DNA of 13,556 nucleotides from CAZLBV01 sp964557845 (GCA_964557845.1 CAZLBV010000210.1:1-13556); one strand, 5' to 3'; numbered from the stretch's first letter, positions 1-7,666 are shown. Notes: generated by a model from the sequence alone, not told the origin. Made by a program: numbers and translations.

Positions 1-380
1 TTTTTCTCATGAAAAAACTTAATAAGATAACCAGGTTCAAGCCATTCATACTTTCGTGTGCCCACCAAAAATCCAATATACGGCATGATCACTAAAAAGA
101 AAATCCTGAGAAAATTGCTGGTAACGTCATTATCACTAATAGATTGATAGATCGAACCCAGCACCCATCCCATAATAACTCCGGCAAAAGTTCCAATGGT
201 CGAACTCCAGATGATCTTGAACTGGGTATTTCTGATCCTGGTTTCCAGATAGATGATCAATATGATCAGCATTAATCCAATCCCAGCGCCAAAATACTGG
301 TTCAAACTGAATGGAGGGAAAAAGTATCCGGATAATGTTATTATAACAATTACAAATAAACGAAATATAAATACTCCCAT
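1..380 (-). CDS. yacL: PIN/TRAM-domain membrane protein, YacL-like (N-terminal part only)
   Basis: The reading frame starts at ATG 380 and runs off the left edge after 126 residues, so only the N-terminal membrane region is visible. Four hydrophobic segments lie at about residues 5-20, 31-46, 58-78 and 91-107, followed by the stretch GTRKYEWLEPGYLIKFF. This matches the membrane part of YacL-type proteins, which continue into a PIN nuclease-like domain and a TRAM RNA-binding domain. Neither of those domains is inside the window, so the assignment rests on the membrane region and on position: in Bacillus-type genomes yacL lies close to radA. A GAGG ribosome binding site overlaps the radA stop region, and only 10 bp separate the two genes, so they are very probably cotranscribed. 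The biological role of YacL is poorly defined in any organism. Confidence 0.75.
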   Translation of the reverse strand, partial: MGVFIFRLFVIVIITLSGYFFPPFSLNQYFGAGIGLMLIILIIYLETRIRNTQFKIIWSSTIGTFAGVIMGWVLGSIYQSISDNDVTSNFLRIFFLVIMPYIGFLVGTRKYEWLEPGYLIKFFHEK

Positions 381-390
381 AATTTAAACC

Positions 391-1749
391 TCAAAAAATA
401 TGATTCAAAGCTTCCTTCGCGGTATTGATCCCGATAAGGTTTGCTTGGGGAATCTTCTCGTCCTTTAATTGGGCAAGATTCCCCTGCGGTAAAATAATAT
501 TTTTAAAACCAAGTGAGCATGCTTCCTTAATTCTCGCCAGAGGCTGGCTGACTGATCTGATCTCTCCGTTTAATCCGACCTCTCCAAAGACTAATGTATC
601 TGTCGGTACAACCTTATTTTTCAAACAAGATACTACAGATACAATAATCCCCAGATCCATTGCCGGTTCATCGATCGATAAGCCTCCGGCAACATTTAAA
701 TAAACATCATCTCCAGCAAAACTGAATCCTACTTTTTTCTCGATTATGGCCAAAAGCATGGCAGTCCGGAAATGGTCTAAACCGATCGTCATTCGCCGCG
801 GATTTCCAGTAAACAAAGTGGAAGAGACCAAGGCTTGTATCTCTGCCAGCAAAGGACGTGAACCCTTTATAGTACAAACAATAACACTGCCTGTTTCATT
901 TCTGGTGCGTTCTTTCAAAAAAAAGGCTGACGGGTTTGGAATGATTTCAAGTCCCTTATTCCCCATCTCAAATACGGCCATCTCTGAAACAGGGCCAAAT
1001 CGGTTTTTGAAAGCACGCAAAATCCTATGATTATGATCTCTCTCCCCTTCAAAATACAAAACAGCATCGACCATATGCTCTAATGTTTTGGGGCCGGCTA
1101 AGGTTCCGTCTTTAGTCACATGCCCTATTAGAAATGATGATATGTCTTTTGTCTTGGCAAATCGGAAAACCTGGTTGGTAACCTCTCTTACCTGACTTAT
1201 CGTTCCCGGGCTTGAAGATAGTTTTGAGGAAAAAACAGTCTGGACCGAATCCAATATTAGTATCCTCGGATCAACTTTTTCGGCTTGAGCAAGAATCCTT
1301 TCAAGATTGGTCTCGGCAAGAAGATAAAGCTCTCCTTTTTTGATCCCCACTCTCTCTCCTCGGAGTTTTATTTGTTCTAACGACTCTTCACCGGAAACGT
1401 ATAGGACCTTCTCCCCCCCCGCAGCAAAATCCCGGCTTACCTGCAGAAGCAAGGTTGATTTGCCTATTCCCGGTTCTCCCCCGATCAAAACCAGCGAACC
1501 CAGGACCACTCCACCCCCAAGCACACGATTTAACTCTTCTATTCCGGTTTTTAACCTTTTCCTTTCCGCTTCCTTAACCTCGGAATAAAGTACCGGTTCT
1601 GAAGGGGGAAAGGATACTTCGATGGCTAAATCTTCGGCTATTTCCTCGACCATCGAACCCCACTCACCGCAGACAGGGCATCGACCCAGCCATTTGGAAG
1701 ATTGTGCCCCACAATTTTGGCATACAAATACGGTTTTATTCTTGGTCAT
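391..1749 (-). CDS. radA: DNA repair protein RadA (Sms)
   Basis: RadA is a RecA-like ATPase and hexameric helicase that promotes branch migration and processing of recombination intermediates. The protein has 452 residues, the usual family length. It shows an N-terminal four-cysteine zinc finger (C10, C13, C24, C27), a Walker A motif GGEPGIGKST (residues 90-99), a Walker B motif ILILDSVQT (163-171), the RadA-specific KNRFG motif (248-252), and a C-terminal Lon-protease-like domain with no evident peptidase role. The ATG at 1749 overlaps the mlaD stop codon by the ATGA arrangement, which indicates translational coupling to mlaD. A run of eight G residues on the coding strand (1413-1420) lies just after the Walker A region, but the reading frame is intact. 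The assignment is secure. Confidence 0.97.
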   Translation of the reverse strand: MTKNKTVFVCQNCGAQSSKWLGRCPVCGEWGSMVEEIAEDLAIEVSFPPSEPVLYSEVKEAERKRLKTGIEELNRVLGGGVVLGSLVLIGGEPGIGKSTLLLQVSRDFAAGGEKVLYVSGEESLEQIKLRGERVGIKKGELYLLAETNLERILAQAEKVDPRILILDSVQTVFSSKLSSSPGTISQVREVTNQVFRFAKTKDISSFLIGHVTKDGTLAGPKTLEHMVDAVLYFEGERDHNHRILRAFKNRFGPVSEMAVFEMGNKGLEIIPNPSAFFLKERTRNETGSVIVCTIKGSRPLLAEIQALVSSTLFTGNPRRMTIGLDHFRTAMLLAIIEKKVGFSFAGDDVYLNVAGGLSIDEPAMDLGIIVSVVSCLKNKVVPTDTLVFGEVGLNGEIRSVSQPLARIKEACSLGFKNIILPQGNLAQLKDEKIPQANLIGINTAKEALNHIF

Positions 1750-3053
1750 AGTCCAAATCCTAAACCAAAAAAGAACTCCCTTCTCTCTGCCAGCGTGAAA
1801 TCATCGACCCCGGATAAAAAATAGAAATATTTTGATGGGGAATAACTGATCCATAGACGGAAAATAGGCCTTGGGTCACGGTTAAAATCATAACTTTCCA
1901 TGCTGATCTTTAGTCTGTCCTTGAGTAAATAATAATCCATACCGACTCCGATCTTGGATTCCATTATTCCTGCACGCGGAGAAAAATCCATAATACGAAG
2001 CCCTCCCTGGATGGAATAGAAAAACTTATCATTCCAAGGATTATGTATAAATTGTGAAAATAAATATCTTTGGGAAGTGGGCCAAAAACTGAAGGTTAAA
2101 TAACTCTTAATCAGATCGCTATCCCCATAATAATCAAACCGCAGTCGTACACTGGACTGCCACAAAGACACCGGCTTGATCATTTTTTTTATGTCACCAA
2201 CCGTTTCCTCCGCTTGCTGATAGAGATCCGACTTCTGGATCAGCTGACCTAGAGTACCTTCTCCTTTAGTGATCTTTTCGATCGCTTCATTCAAAAGCTT
2301 TAAGGATTCTTCTGTCTTTCCAATGACCTCCCGGAGACTTTCCAGATTTATCTGGACATTATCCCGGTTATCCTCAACCACAGACTTTAATGTTCTGACG
2401 AAATCATTAATTTCTCTTTCTACTTCATCTACACTCTGATCAAACTCTTTAAAGCTTCCAGTAAATGTCTGGATCGCCCCGCTCAATTCCGAGGTGTTGT
2501 TAGCAAAAAACAACCTTATATCCTCAGTTAAAACAGCGAGATTATGAAGAGTTTCGTTAATATTTCCCTCTGATCCCTCCTCTCCGATCATTCTTTTCAC
2601 CGCGGCGCTCATGGATTTTATTTCTTCTCCGATAGAAAGAAGCATCTCTCCCAATTGGTCAAATCCAATGGCATCACTGCCTTGTATCCGGTCTCCAGGT
2701 TCGCAATATTTTTTGTCCCCCCCAGGAATGACCTCAATATATTTCTCGCCTAACAAACCCAAAGTAGCCATAGTTGCGAGAGATTTTTTAGGAACCAGAA
2801 CACTGGGATCAATGCTTAAAACAGCTTCCGCCTGAATTCCTCTTAAACGGACATCCTGAACATATCCTATTTTTACGCCTGCCATACGCACTTCTGTTCC
2901 CTTCTCCAGTCCTGCTGCGGTCTTAAAATCAACAAAAAGAGGATAGCCTGATTTTTTAAATAAAGCACCTATATCCCCAACTACCAATATAAAAGCAGCC
3001 AGAATAATTAATACGCCAGAGAAAAATATTCCAATTTTTACTTCCTTTTTCAT
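1746..3053 (-). CDS. mlaD: MlaD-type MCE lipid-transport protein with C-terminal beta-barrel-like domain
   Basis: This is the MCE-domain substrate-binding component of an Mla-type phospholipid transporter. The 435-residue protein has one N-terminal transmembrane helix (about 8-28), an MCE domain (about 36-115), a long predicted helical, coiled-coil-prone region (about 130-295), and a C-terminal region (about 298-435) of alternating aromatic and polar beta strands that ends FFFGLGFGL. E. coli MlaD has only about 180 residues and lacks the last two parts. The long form resembles the Veillonella-type MlaD, described as spanning the envelope with an outer-membrane barrel; applying that model here is inference. 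The ATG at 3053 has an AGAGG binding site 9 nt upstream. It follows mlaF after a 161-bp gap and overlaps radA by 4 bp. The MCE identity is secure, the barrel moderately so. Confidence 0.9.
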   Translation of the reverse strand: MKKEVKIGIFFSGVLIILAAFILVVGDIGALFKKSGYPLFVDFKTAAGLEKGTEVRMAGVKIGYVQDVRLRGIQAEAVLSIDPSVLVPKKSLATMATLGLLGEKYIEVIPGGDKKYCEPGDRIQGSDAIGFDQLGEMLLSIGEEIKSMSAAVKRMIGEEGSEGNINETLHNLAVLTEDIRLFFANNTSELSGAIQTFTGSFKEFDQSVDEVEREINDFVRTLKSVVEDNRDNVQINLESLREVIGKTEESLKLLNEAIEKITKGEGTLGQLIQKSDLYQQAEETVGDIKKMIKPVSLWQSSVRLRFDYYGDSDLIKSYLTFSFWPTSQRYLFSQFIHNPWNDKFFYSIQGGLRIMDFSPRAGIMESKIGVGMDYYLLKDRLKISMESYDFNRDPRPIFRLWISYSPSKYFYFLSGVDDFTLAERREFFFGLGFGL

Positions 3054-3214
3054 AAATGACTACCTCTCATTCCTTTAGTCGAAATACAATTAGGGTCGTT
3101 TCTTATAAATTCAAACCAAGGAACGAAGCATCCAATCCAATTATTATCCATTTTACATGACATTCAATCTAATGCAATAAGCAAAGCAAATCTCAATCTG
3201 TCCATCTTCTCAAT

Positions 3215-3961
3215 TTAAAAATTCTTTATTGGCCCTTCCGAATAGCCATAAATAAATTGTTTAACTACCGGATTTTTGGTGTTTTTGATCTCTTCAGGTG
3301 TTCCGGTCTCAATTATTTTGCCTTCATAGAGCATGGCGATCGTATCTCCCACTTTATAAGCACTGGTCATGTCATGGGTGATAACAATGGATGTGACCCT
3401 GAGATCTTCCTTCATTCTGTTTATCAGATCGTTTATGGCATCTGCGCGGATAGGATCAATTCCGGTTGACGGCTCATCGTAAAATATTATCTCCGGTTTA
3501 TAGGCGATCACTCTTGCCAGGCCGACCCGTTTTTTCATGCCCCCGCTCAATTCATGCGGCATCAAATGCTCAATCCCGTGTAAACCCACTTTGGCCAGAC
3601 TTTCTCTGACGATTTCCCACTTTTCTTTGTCTTTTATTTTGAGATATCGCTCCACACCAAAGGCTACATTTTCAGCCACTGTCAAAGAATCAAACAATGC
3701 GGCATTTTGAAAGAGGATACCGAATTTTCTGCGGATAACATACATTTCTTCAGCCGATAGATGGGTTATATTTTCTCCACAAATAAATATTTGTCCTCTA
3801 TCCGGCTTTAACAAACCCATTAAGTGTTTTACCAGGATGCTCTTGCCCGAACCGCTCTGTCCGATCACAACCACTGTTTTTCCTCTATCTACCTTAAGAG
3901 TAACGCCTCTAAGAACAGGCCCTCCCCCCATTTCTTTATGCAGATCGATTATTTTTATCAT
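3215..3961 (-). CDS. mlaF: Mla-type ABC transporter ATP-binding protein
   Basis: This is the ATPase that powers the MlaE permease in phospholipid transport at the inner membrane. From the ATG at 3961 it encodes 248 residues with Walker A GQSGSGKS (34-41), the family-typical ALFDSLTVAENVAF (88-101), ABC signature LSGGMKKR (138-145), Walker B IIFYDEP (158-164) and H-loop histidine H196. The frame stays open upstream, but that extension lies inside mlaE in another frame, is rich in Cys and Arg, and is not conserved-looking, so the start at 3961 is preferred. It lies 2 bp after the mlaE stop codon without a clear Shine-Dalgarno sequence, which suggests coupling to mlaE translation. The C-terminus VVKQFIYGYSEGPI is typical of the family. 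Confidence 0.95.
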   Translation of the reverse strand: MIKIIDLHKEMGGGPVLRGVTLKVDRGKTVVVIGQSGSGKSILVKHLMGLLKPDRGQIFICGENITHLSAEEMYVIRRKFGILFQNAALFDSLTVAENVAFGVERYLKIKDKEKWEIVRESLAKVGLHGIEHLMPHELSGGMKKRVGLARVIAYKPEIIFYDEPSTGIDPIRADAINDLINRMKEDLRVTSIVITHDMTSAYKVGDTIAMLYEGKIIETGTPEEIKNTKNPVVKQFIYGYSEGPIKNF

Positions 3962-3963
3962 CG

Positions 3964-4746
3964 TTAAACTGTTGCAGGGAGCGCTCTGCTCATGAAAAAA
4001 TTGAGGACAAGGATTGTGATACTGGCGACAACGACGGTTTTGGTGGTTACGCGCCCTACTCCTTCGGCACCGCCTTCGGCACGTAATCCTTGCCAACACC
4101 CAACAATGGCAATAACCGCACCGAAAACAACTGCTTTTATCAAACCGCTCAGCACATCCCAAAACTCTAAATATAGCAAGGTGTTCCTTAAATATACAAA
4201 CCGGTTAACACCCATAATCATATTGTAAAAAAATCCGCCGGCAATTCCGATGATGTCCCCATAGAGGGTCAAACAGGGCACCATGATAATACTTGCCAAG
4301 GTTCTGGGAACCACAAGATACTTTATGGGATCAGCCCCTAAGCTATATAAGGCATCGATCTGCTCGGTTATTTTCATCGTGCCGATCTCTGCTGCCATAG
4401 CTGAGCCAACCCTTCCGGAAACCATCAATCCTACCAGAATCGGGATTAACTCCTTGGCAAGCCCCAAGGAAATGATCGGGCCACCGTAAGCCTCCGACCC
4501 ATGCCCTATATATCTATGAAAACCGATATAGGTTTGAAGACCGAACACCAGTCCTCCAAAGGCTGCCGTCAATGAGATCAAAGGAAGAGATTTAATGCCG
4601 ATCTTTTCCAGTTGCTGCAGGAATATCTTCTTCTCCCATGGGCGCCTGAACATGTTTTTGATGGTTGCACCCATCAGAAGCCCGATCTCGCCTAGCTGAT
4701 GGAAGAAACTATTGGATTGAGCGACAGCACGTTGTTGTCCCGGCAT
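3964..4746 (-). CDS. mlaE: Mla-type ABC transporter permease
   Basis: This is the inner-membrane permease of the phospholipid transporter. It carries the MlaE-family hallmark RVGSAMAAEIGTMKITEQID in its central part and five or so hydrophobic segments. A longer reading from a TTG at 4791 is possible, but the ATG at 4746 is chosen: it has a GGAG Shine-Dalgarno 6 nt upstream, gives 260 residues (the normal family length), and starts 1 bp past the dnaB stop. The N-terminal stretch before the first membrane segment resembles the amphipathic interface helix of MlaE proteins. It is followed directly by mlaF. No mlaB-like STAS gene, which in proteobacteria stabilises MlaF, is present next to it. Confidence 0.94.
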   Translation of the reverse strand: MPGQQRAVAQSNSFFHQLGEIGLLMGATIKNMFRRPWEKKIFLQQLEKIGIKSLPLISLTAAFGGLVFGLQTYIGFHRYIGHGSEAYGGPIISLGLAKELIPILVGLMVSGRVGSAMAAEIGTMKITEQIDALYSLGADPIKYLVVPRTLASIIMVPCLTLYGDIIGIAGGFFYNMIMGVNRFVYLRNTLLYLEFWDVLSGLIKAVVFGAVIAIVGCWQGLRAEGGAEGVGRVTTKTVVVASITILVLNFFMSRALPATV

Positions 4747-4747
4747 C

Positions 4748-6103
4748 TCATTCTCCAACGGTGTAAACCTCTCGATCATTAAACCTGGCAAATTTATTCA
4801 AGAACGCCAGTGCAACCTTTCCGGTTGGTCCATTTCTTTGTTTGGCAACAGTTACCTCAGCTAACCCTTTAAGGCTTTCGTCATCAGGGCTATAGAATTC
4901 CGGCCGGTAGATGAAGATGACAACATCTGCATCCTGCTCGATCGCGCCTGACTCCCGCAGATCTGAAAGCTGCGGGATTGGTTTACTCCTTCCTTTTTCA
5001 GGGGCCCGGCTTAACTGTGAGATTCCCACCACCGGGATCTGCAGTTCCTTGGCCAGCTCTTTTAATGACCGCGATATATAAGAGATTTCCTGGTTCCTGT
5101 TTTCAAACCGGCCCCCGGCGCGCATTAGCTGAATATAATCTACAAACACTAGATTCAAGTCTTGTTCCATTTTTAGACGCCTGGCTTTTGCCTTCATCTC
5201 CATTACTGAAAGCGCGGGAGACTCATCTACAAAGATTTTAGCATTCGAAAGCCTTTCTGCACTCTGCCTGAGACCATTGAATTCATTTTCACTGATAAAA
5301 CCTGTACGGACTTTCTGAAGATCTATCTTCGCCTCAGAACACAGCAATCTTAGAATCAACTGTTCCTTGGACATTTCCAAAGAAAAAAAACCGACAGAAT
5401 AATCTGTTTTTAAGCCAACATGAGCGGAAATATTCAAACAAAGAGCTGTTTTCCCCATGGAAGGACGGGCCGCAACAACGATAAATTCAGAATTATGAAA
5501 TCCTGTTGTAAGCCCATCAACATCCCTAAAGCCCGTGGGGATACCGGTAACCGCGAGCTGCCTCCCCTTTAAAGCTTTAATAAGCTCCAGAGCTTCTTCT
5601 GTCAATCTGCTTACCGGGACGAAACCGGGCTTTATTCTCTGTTCAGCCACGTCAATGATCGCTGATTGGGCTTCATCCAGCAGTTGGTCTGCATCCTCCC
5701 TCTGCTCATAGCTTGAAGATATGATCTTAGCCGAAGAAAGGATCAACCTTCTCAAAAGCGCTTTTTCCTTGATGATCCGAGCATGATATTCAATGTTCAG
5801 ACTTTTAGGTACGCCGTCCATCAGAGAGGCTACATAGCCGGCTCCCCCGATCTCATCTAGGCAGCCTGCTTTTTGAAGTTCTTCCGATAGGGTCAACAAG
5901 TCCGCGGGAAGCCCTTTATCTATCAGGCTGATAATTTTCTCTAATATTTTCCGGTTTCCTTCTTTGTAGAAATCTTCAGGAGAGATGATCGAAAGAACAA
6001 CATTTAAATTTTTATTATTGACTAAAATTCCCCCCAGTACAGTCTTCTCCGTTTCCGGACTGTTCGGAGGGGTCTTTTTCAAAAACATTAAATCAAGATC
6101 CAC
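4748..6103 (-). CDS. dnaB: Replicative DNA helicase DnaB
   Basis: DnaB is the hexameric 5'-3' helicase that unwinds DNA at the replication fork and recruits primase. The 451-residue protein has the N-terminal DnaB domain (about 12-115), a linker, and a RecA-like ATPase domain with Walker A ARPSMGKT (212-219), Walker B LVFVDYIQLM, the SQLSR sensor stretch and the C-terminal AKQRNGPTG arginine-finger region. No intein interrupts the ATPase domain, which is a frequent intein site in this gene. The GTG at 6103 is taken as start because GAGGG lies about 5 nt upstream; an in-frame ATG at 6088 is the alternative. The stop codon abuts the mlaE start, tying the helicase to the lipid-transport genes. 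A promoter and leader hairpins lie upstream. Confidence 0.97.
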   Translation of the reverse strand: MDLDLMFLKKTPPNSPETEKTVLGGILVNNKNLNVVLSIISPEDFYKEGNRKILEKIISLIDKGLPADLLTLSEELQKAGCLDEIGGAGYVASLMDGVPKSLNIEYHARIIKEKALLRRLILSSAKIISSSYEQREDADQLLDEAQSAIIDVAEQRIKPGFVPVSRLTEEALELIKALKGRQLAVTGIPTGFRDVDGLTTGFHNSEFIVVAARPSMGKTALCLNISAHVGLKTDYSVGFFSLEMSKEQLILRLLCSEAKIDLQKVRTGFISENEFNGLRQSAERLSNAKIFVDESPALSVMEMKAKARRLKMEQDLNLVFVDYIQLMRAGGRFENRNQEISYISRSLKELAKELQIPVVGISQLSRAPEKGRSKPIPQLSDLRESGAIEQDADVVIFIYRPEFYSPDDESLKGLAEVTVAKQRNGPTGKVALAFLNKFARFNDREVYTVGE

Positions 6104-6128
6104 GCTGTCCCTCTACCTCAAAGTAGCA

Positions 6129-6160
6129 TTCTCATATTACTTATGAGAAGGATAACCTTC
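6129..6160 (-). promoter_or_regulatory. Two adjoining hairpins in the dnaB leader
   Basis: Read on the minus strand, GAAGG-TTAT-CCTTC (6160-6147) is followed at once by TTCTCAT-AAGTAAT-ATGAGAA (6149-6129), a perfect 7-bp stem with a 7-nt loop. The two stems share three bases, so both cannot form fully together. They lie between the predicted start of transcription and the dnaB ribosome binding site. No T-run follows on the transcribed strand, so this is not an obvious terminator. A function is not established. Confidence 0.45.
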
Positions 6161-6177
6161 CCTTCACACATCTTTTT

Positions 6178-6207
6178 ATTATATAGAAGTTAAAACTATT
6201 ATTCCAA
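6178..6207 (-). promoter_or_regulatory. Predicted promoter for dnaB-mla-radA-yacL
   Basis: On the minus strand a -35 box TTGGAA (6207-6202) and a perfect -10 box TATAAT (6183-6178) are separated by 18 bp. Transcription would begin near 6171 and give a leader of about 68 nt ahead of the dnaB GTG. It sits in the 141-bp gap after rplI, where no clear intrinsic terminator is visible, so readthrough from rplI may also feed the operon. Confidence 0.6.
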
Positions 6208-6244
6208 CAGCTTCATCCAGCCTGCTCAAAAGAGAACCAATATT

Positions 6245-6844
6245 TTATGAATCGTCTTTATTCTCCTTGATCTCATTACTTTCCTCTTTTTGCTCTTCCC
6301 CAGATTCAACTTCTTTGGTTTCCACTTGTTCCGGCTCATTTTCAGCACTTTGTTCCTCTTCAGCTTCTGCAGGTGCCTCAGCCGGCTTCTCCTTTTTTTC
6401 TTCTTCGGGAACAACTGCTACTTTGATCTCAGCCCTTTCTTCATGGAAAACTCTAATCGGGATCGAATAGTTGCCCAGCCGCTTTATGGGTTCATCCAAC
6501 AATATTCTCTTCTTTTCAATATCAAATCCTTGTGCTTCTAAAGCTTCTCTAATGTCAGAAGAACTGACGGATCCGAAAAGTACATCCTTTTCTCCGGTTT
6601 TCCGAGAAAAAGTAAGTGTAACCTGATTCAATTTCTCCACCAATGCCTGATAAGACGCCATTTCTTTTTCAAGCCCTTTCTGCAATGCCTTCTGCTCTAT
6701 CTCGATCATCTTTATATTTGATGAAGTGACTTTAACAGCCAATTTCTTAGGAATAAGATAATTTCTACCGTAGCCTGCGGCAACATTTAAGATCTCTCCT
6801 TTTTTCCCCAAGGATTCGATGTTTTCTTTCAACATGACTTTCAT
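6245..6844 (-). CDS. rplI: Large ribosomal subunit protein bL9 with long acidic tail
   Basis: bL9 binds 23S rRNA near the L1 stalk base and projects from the ribosome; it helps maintain reading-frame fidelity. The N-terminal domain carries the family signature GYGRNYLIPKKLA (about 24-36), then a central helix and the C-terminal RNA-binding domain ending near residue 145. The normal protein has about 149 residues; this one has 199, the extra 54 being a Glu/Lys/Ala-rich low-complexity tail (from about 146). The ATG at 6844 is preceded by AGGAG. It follows rpsR after 28 bp in the usual order rpsF-rpsR-rplI. The tail is clearly in frame and is not a frameshift product, because it resembles the tails on bS6 and bL25 nearby. 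Confidence 0.96.
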   Translation of the reverse strand: MKVMLKENIESLGKKGEILNVAAGYGRNYLIPKKLAVKVTSSNIKMIEIEQKALQKGLEKEMASYQALVEKLNQVTLTFSRKTGEKDVLFGSVSSSDIREALEAQGFDIEKKRILLDEPIKRLGNYSIPIRVFHEERAEIKVAVVPEEEKKEKPAEAPAEAEEEQSAENEPEQVETKEVESGEEQKEESNEIKENKDDS

Positions 6845-6872
6845 TTTTCGCTCCTATTTAAGAAATTTCTCA

Positions 6873-7130
6873 TCATTCCGATACATAGGGAAGCAGAGCC
6901 AACAACCGGGCCCGTTTGATGGCTGTTGTTAACCTTCTTTGATGATAAGCACAGGTGCCGGTTACACGTCTCGGGGTGATCTTGCCTCGTTCTGGAACGT
7001 ACCTTCGCAATATGTCGATTCTTTTGTAATCAATATCTTTCACATTTCTTTCACAAAACCGGCACACTTTCCGTTTGGGAGGAAAATATTTCCGATAGCT
7101 CCCCTTGTCTTGTTTCTGTTCCCTTGCCAT
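6873..7130 (-). CDS. rpsR: Small ribosomal subunit protein bS18, zinc-binding type
   Basis: bS18 forms a heterodimer with bS6 on the platform of the 30S subunit. The 85-residue protein has the typical core YKRIDILRRYV and the C-terminal HQRRLTTAIKRARLLALLP. It keeps a putative metal site, C23-x2-C26 together with C60 and H63, so it is of the cysteine-containing (C+) kind rather than the zinc-free kind. Its ATG overlaps the rpsF stop codon by one base (TAATG), which favours equal synthesis of the two partner proteins. Length and sequence are canonical. Confidence 0.97.
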   Translation of the reverse strand: MAREQKQDKGSYRKYFPPKRKVCRFCERNVKDIDYKRIDILRRYVPERGKITPRRVTGTCAYHQRRLTTAIKRARLLALLPYVSE

Positions 7131-7645
7131 TATTCTTTCTCCTCTTCAATTTTATTATTTTCCGGCTCTTTTTCGCCTGTTTCATCCGGATTGCCCCTTT
7201 CCTCCAACTCTTCCTTTTCGTCCTCTTCCTTGCTTTCCTCTTCTATATCGGCCTCTTCATTTTCAATTTCCTCGTCCTGTATGGTTTCAGTTTCTGATTT
7301 CTCCTCAATTTCTTTTGCTTTCTTCTTAGCTTTCTTCCCGGGTTTTCTTACGGTGTCCCGAGGATCCTTTTTTACCGTTAAAAACCGTATAATGGCCTCG
7401 GTCTGTTTAAAACGCCTTTCCAACTCCACCGGAATATCGGGAGTTCCTTCGTAAAGAAAGAAAACATAAGTGGCTTCTTCAAATTTATTGATAGAATAGG
7501 CCAATTTTTTCTTTCCCCAATTATCCACATTGAGCATTTTTCCCTTTTTTTCGGAGACTACTTCTTGCATCTTTTTAAGTAGACTCTCCAATTCTTCTTC
7601 TGGGAGATTGGGCGCAATGAGGAATGCGGTTTCGTAGAGTCTCAT
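7130..7645 (-). CDS. rpsF: Small ribosomal subunit protein bS6 with long acidic tail
   Basis: bS6 binds the central domain of 16S rRNA as a dimer with bS18. Residues 1 to about 95 form the S6 fold, starting MRLYETAFLIAP and including NWGKKKLAYSINK and RRFKQTEAIIRFL. The remaining 75 or so residues are a basic patch (KPGKKAKKKAKE) followed by a Glu-rich disordered tail. E. coli S6 also ends in a glutamate tail that is modified by RimK, but this tail is far longer and of mixed composition. The ATG at 7645 has a near-perfect AAGGAGGT Shine-Dalgarno. No ssb or priB gene lies between rpsF and rpsR, unlike in many bacteria. The leader contains inverted repeats that could regulate the operon. Confidence 0.95.
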   Translation of the reverse strand: MRLYETAFLIAPNLPEEELESLLKKMQEVVSEKKGKMLNVDNWGKKKLAYSINKFEEATYVFFLYEGTPDIPVELERRFKQTEAIIRFLTVKKDPRDTVRKPGKKAKKKAKEIEEKSETETIQDEEIENEEADIEEESKEEDEKEELEERGNPDETGEKEPENNKIEEEKE

Positions 7646-7666
7646 ATCTACCTCCTTATGGATATT

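Noticed and set aside
3962..4162. N-terminal extension of the mlaF reading frame by 67 residues
   Set aside because: It lies inside mlaE in another frame, is Cys/Arg-rich and unlike any ABC ATPase N-terminus, whereas the ATG at 3961 gives the normal family start.
4747..4791. Longer MlaE starting at TTG 4791
   Set aside because: The ATG at 4746 has a better ribosome binding site and gives the usual length; the longer form would overlap dnaB by 44 bp.
4748..6103. Intein in dnaB
   Set aside because: The ATPase motifs are contiguous and the length of 451 residues is normal.
6939..7454. Plus-strand open frame of 171 codons across rpsF and rpsR
   Set aside because: Its Ser/Phe-rich sequence is the antisense image of the Glu-rich bS6 tail; it lacks a ribosome binding site and recognisable domains.
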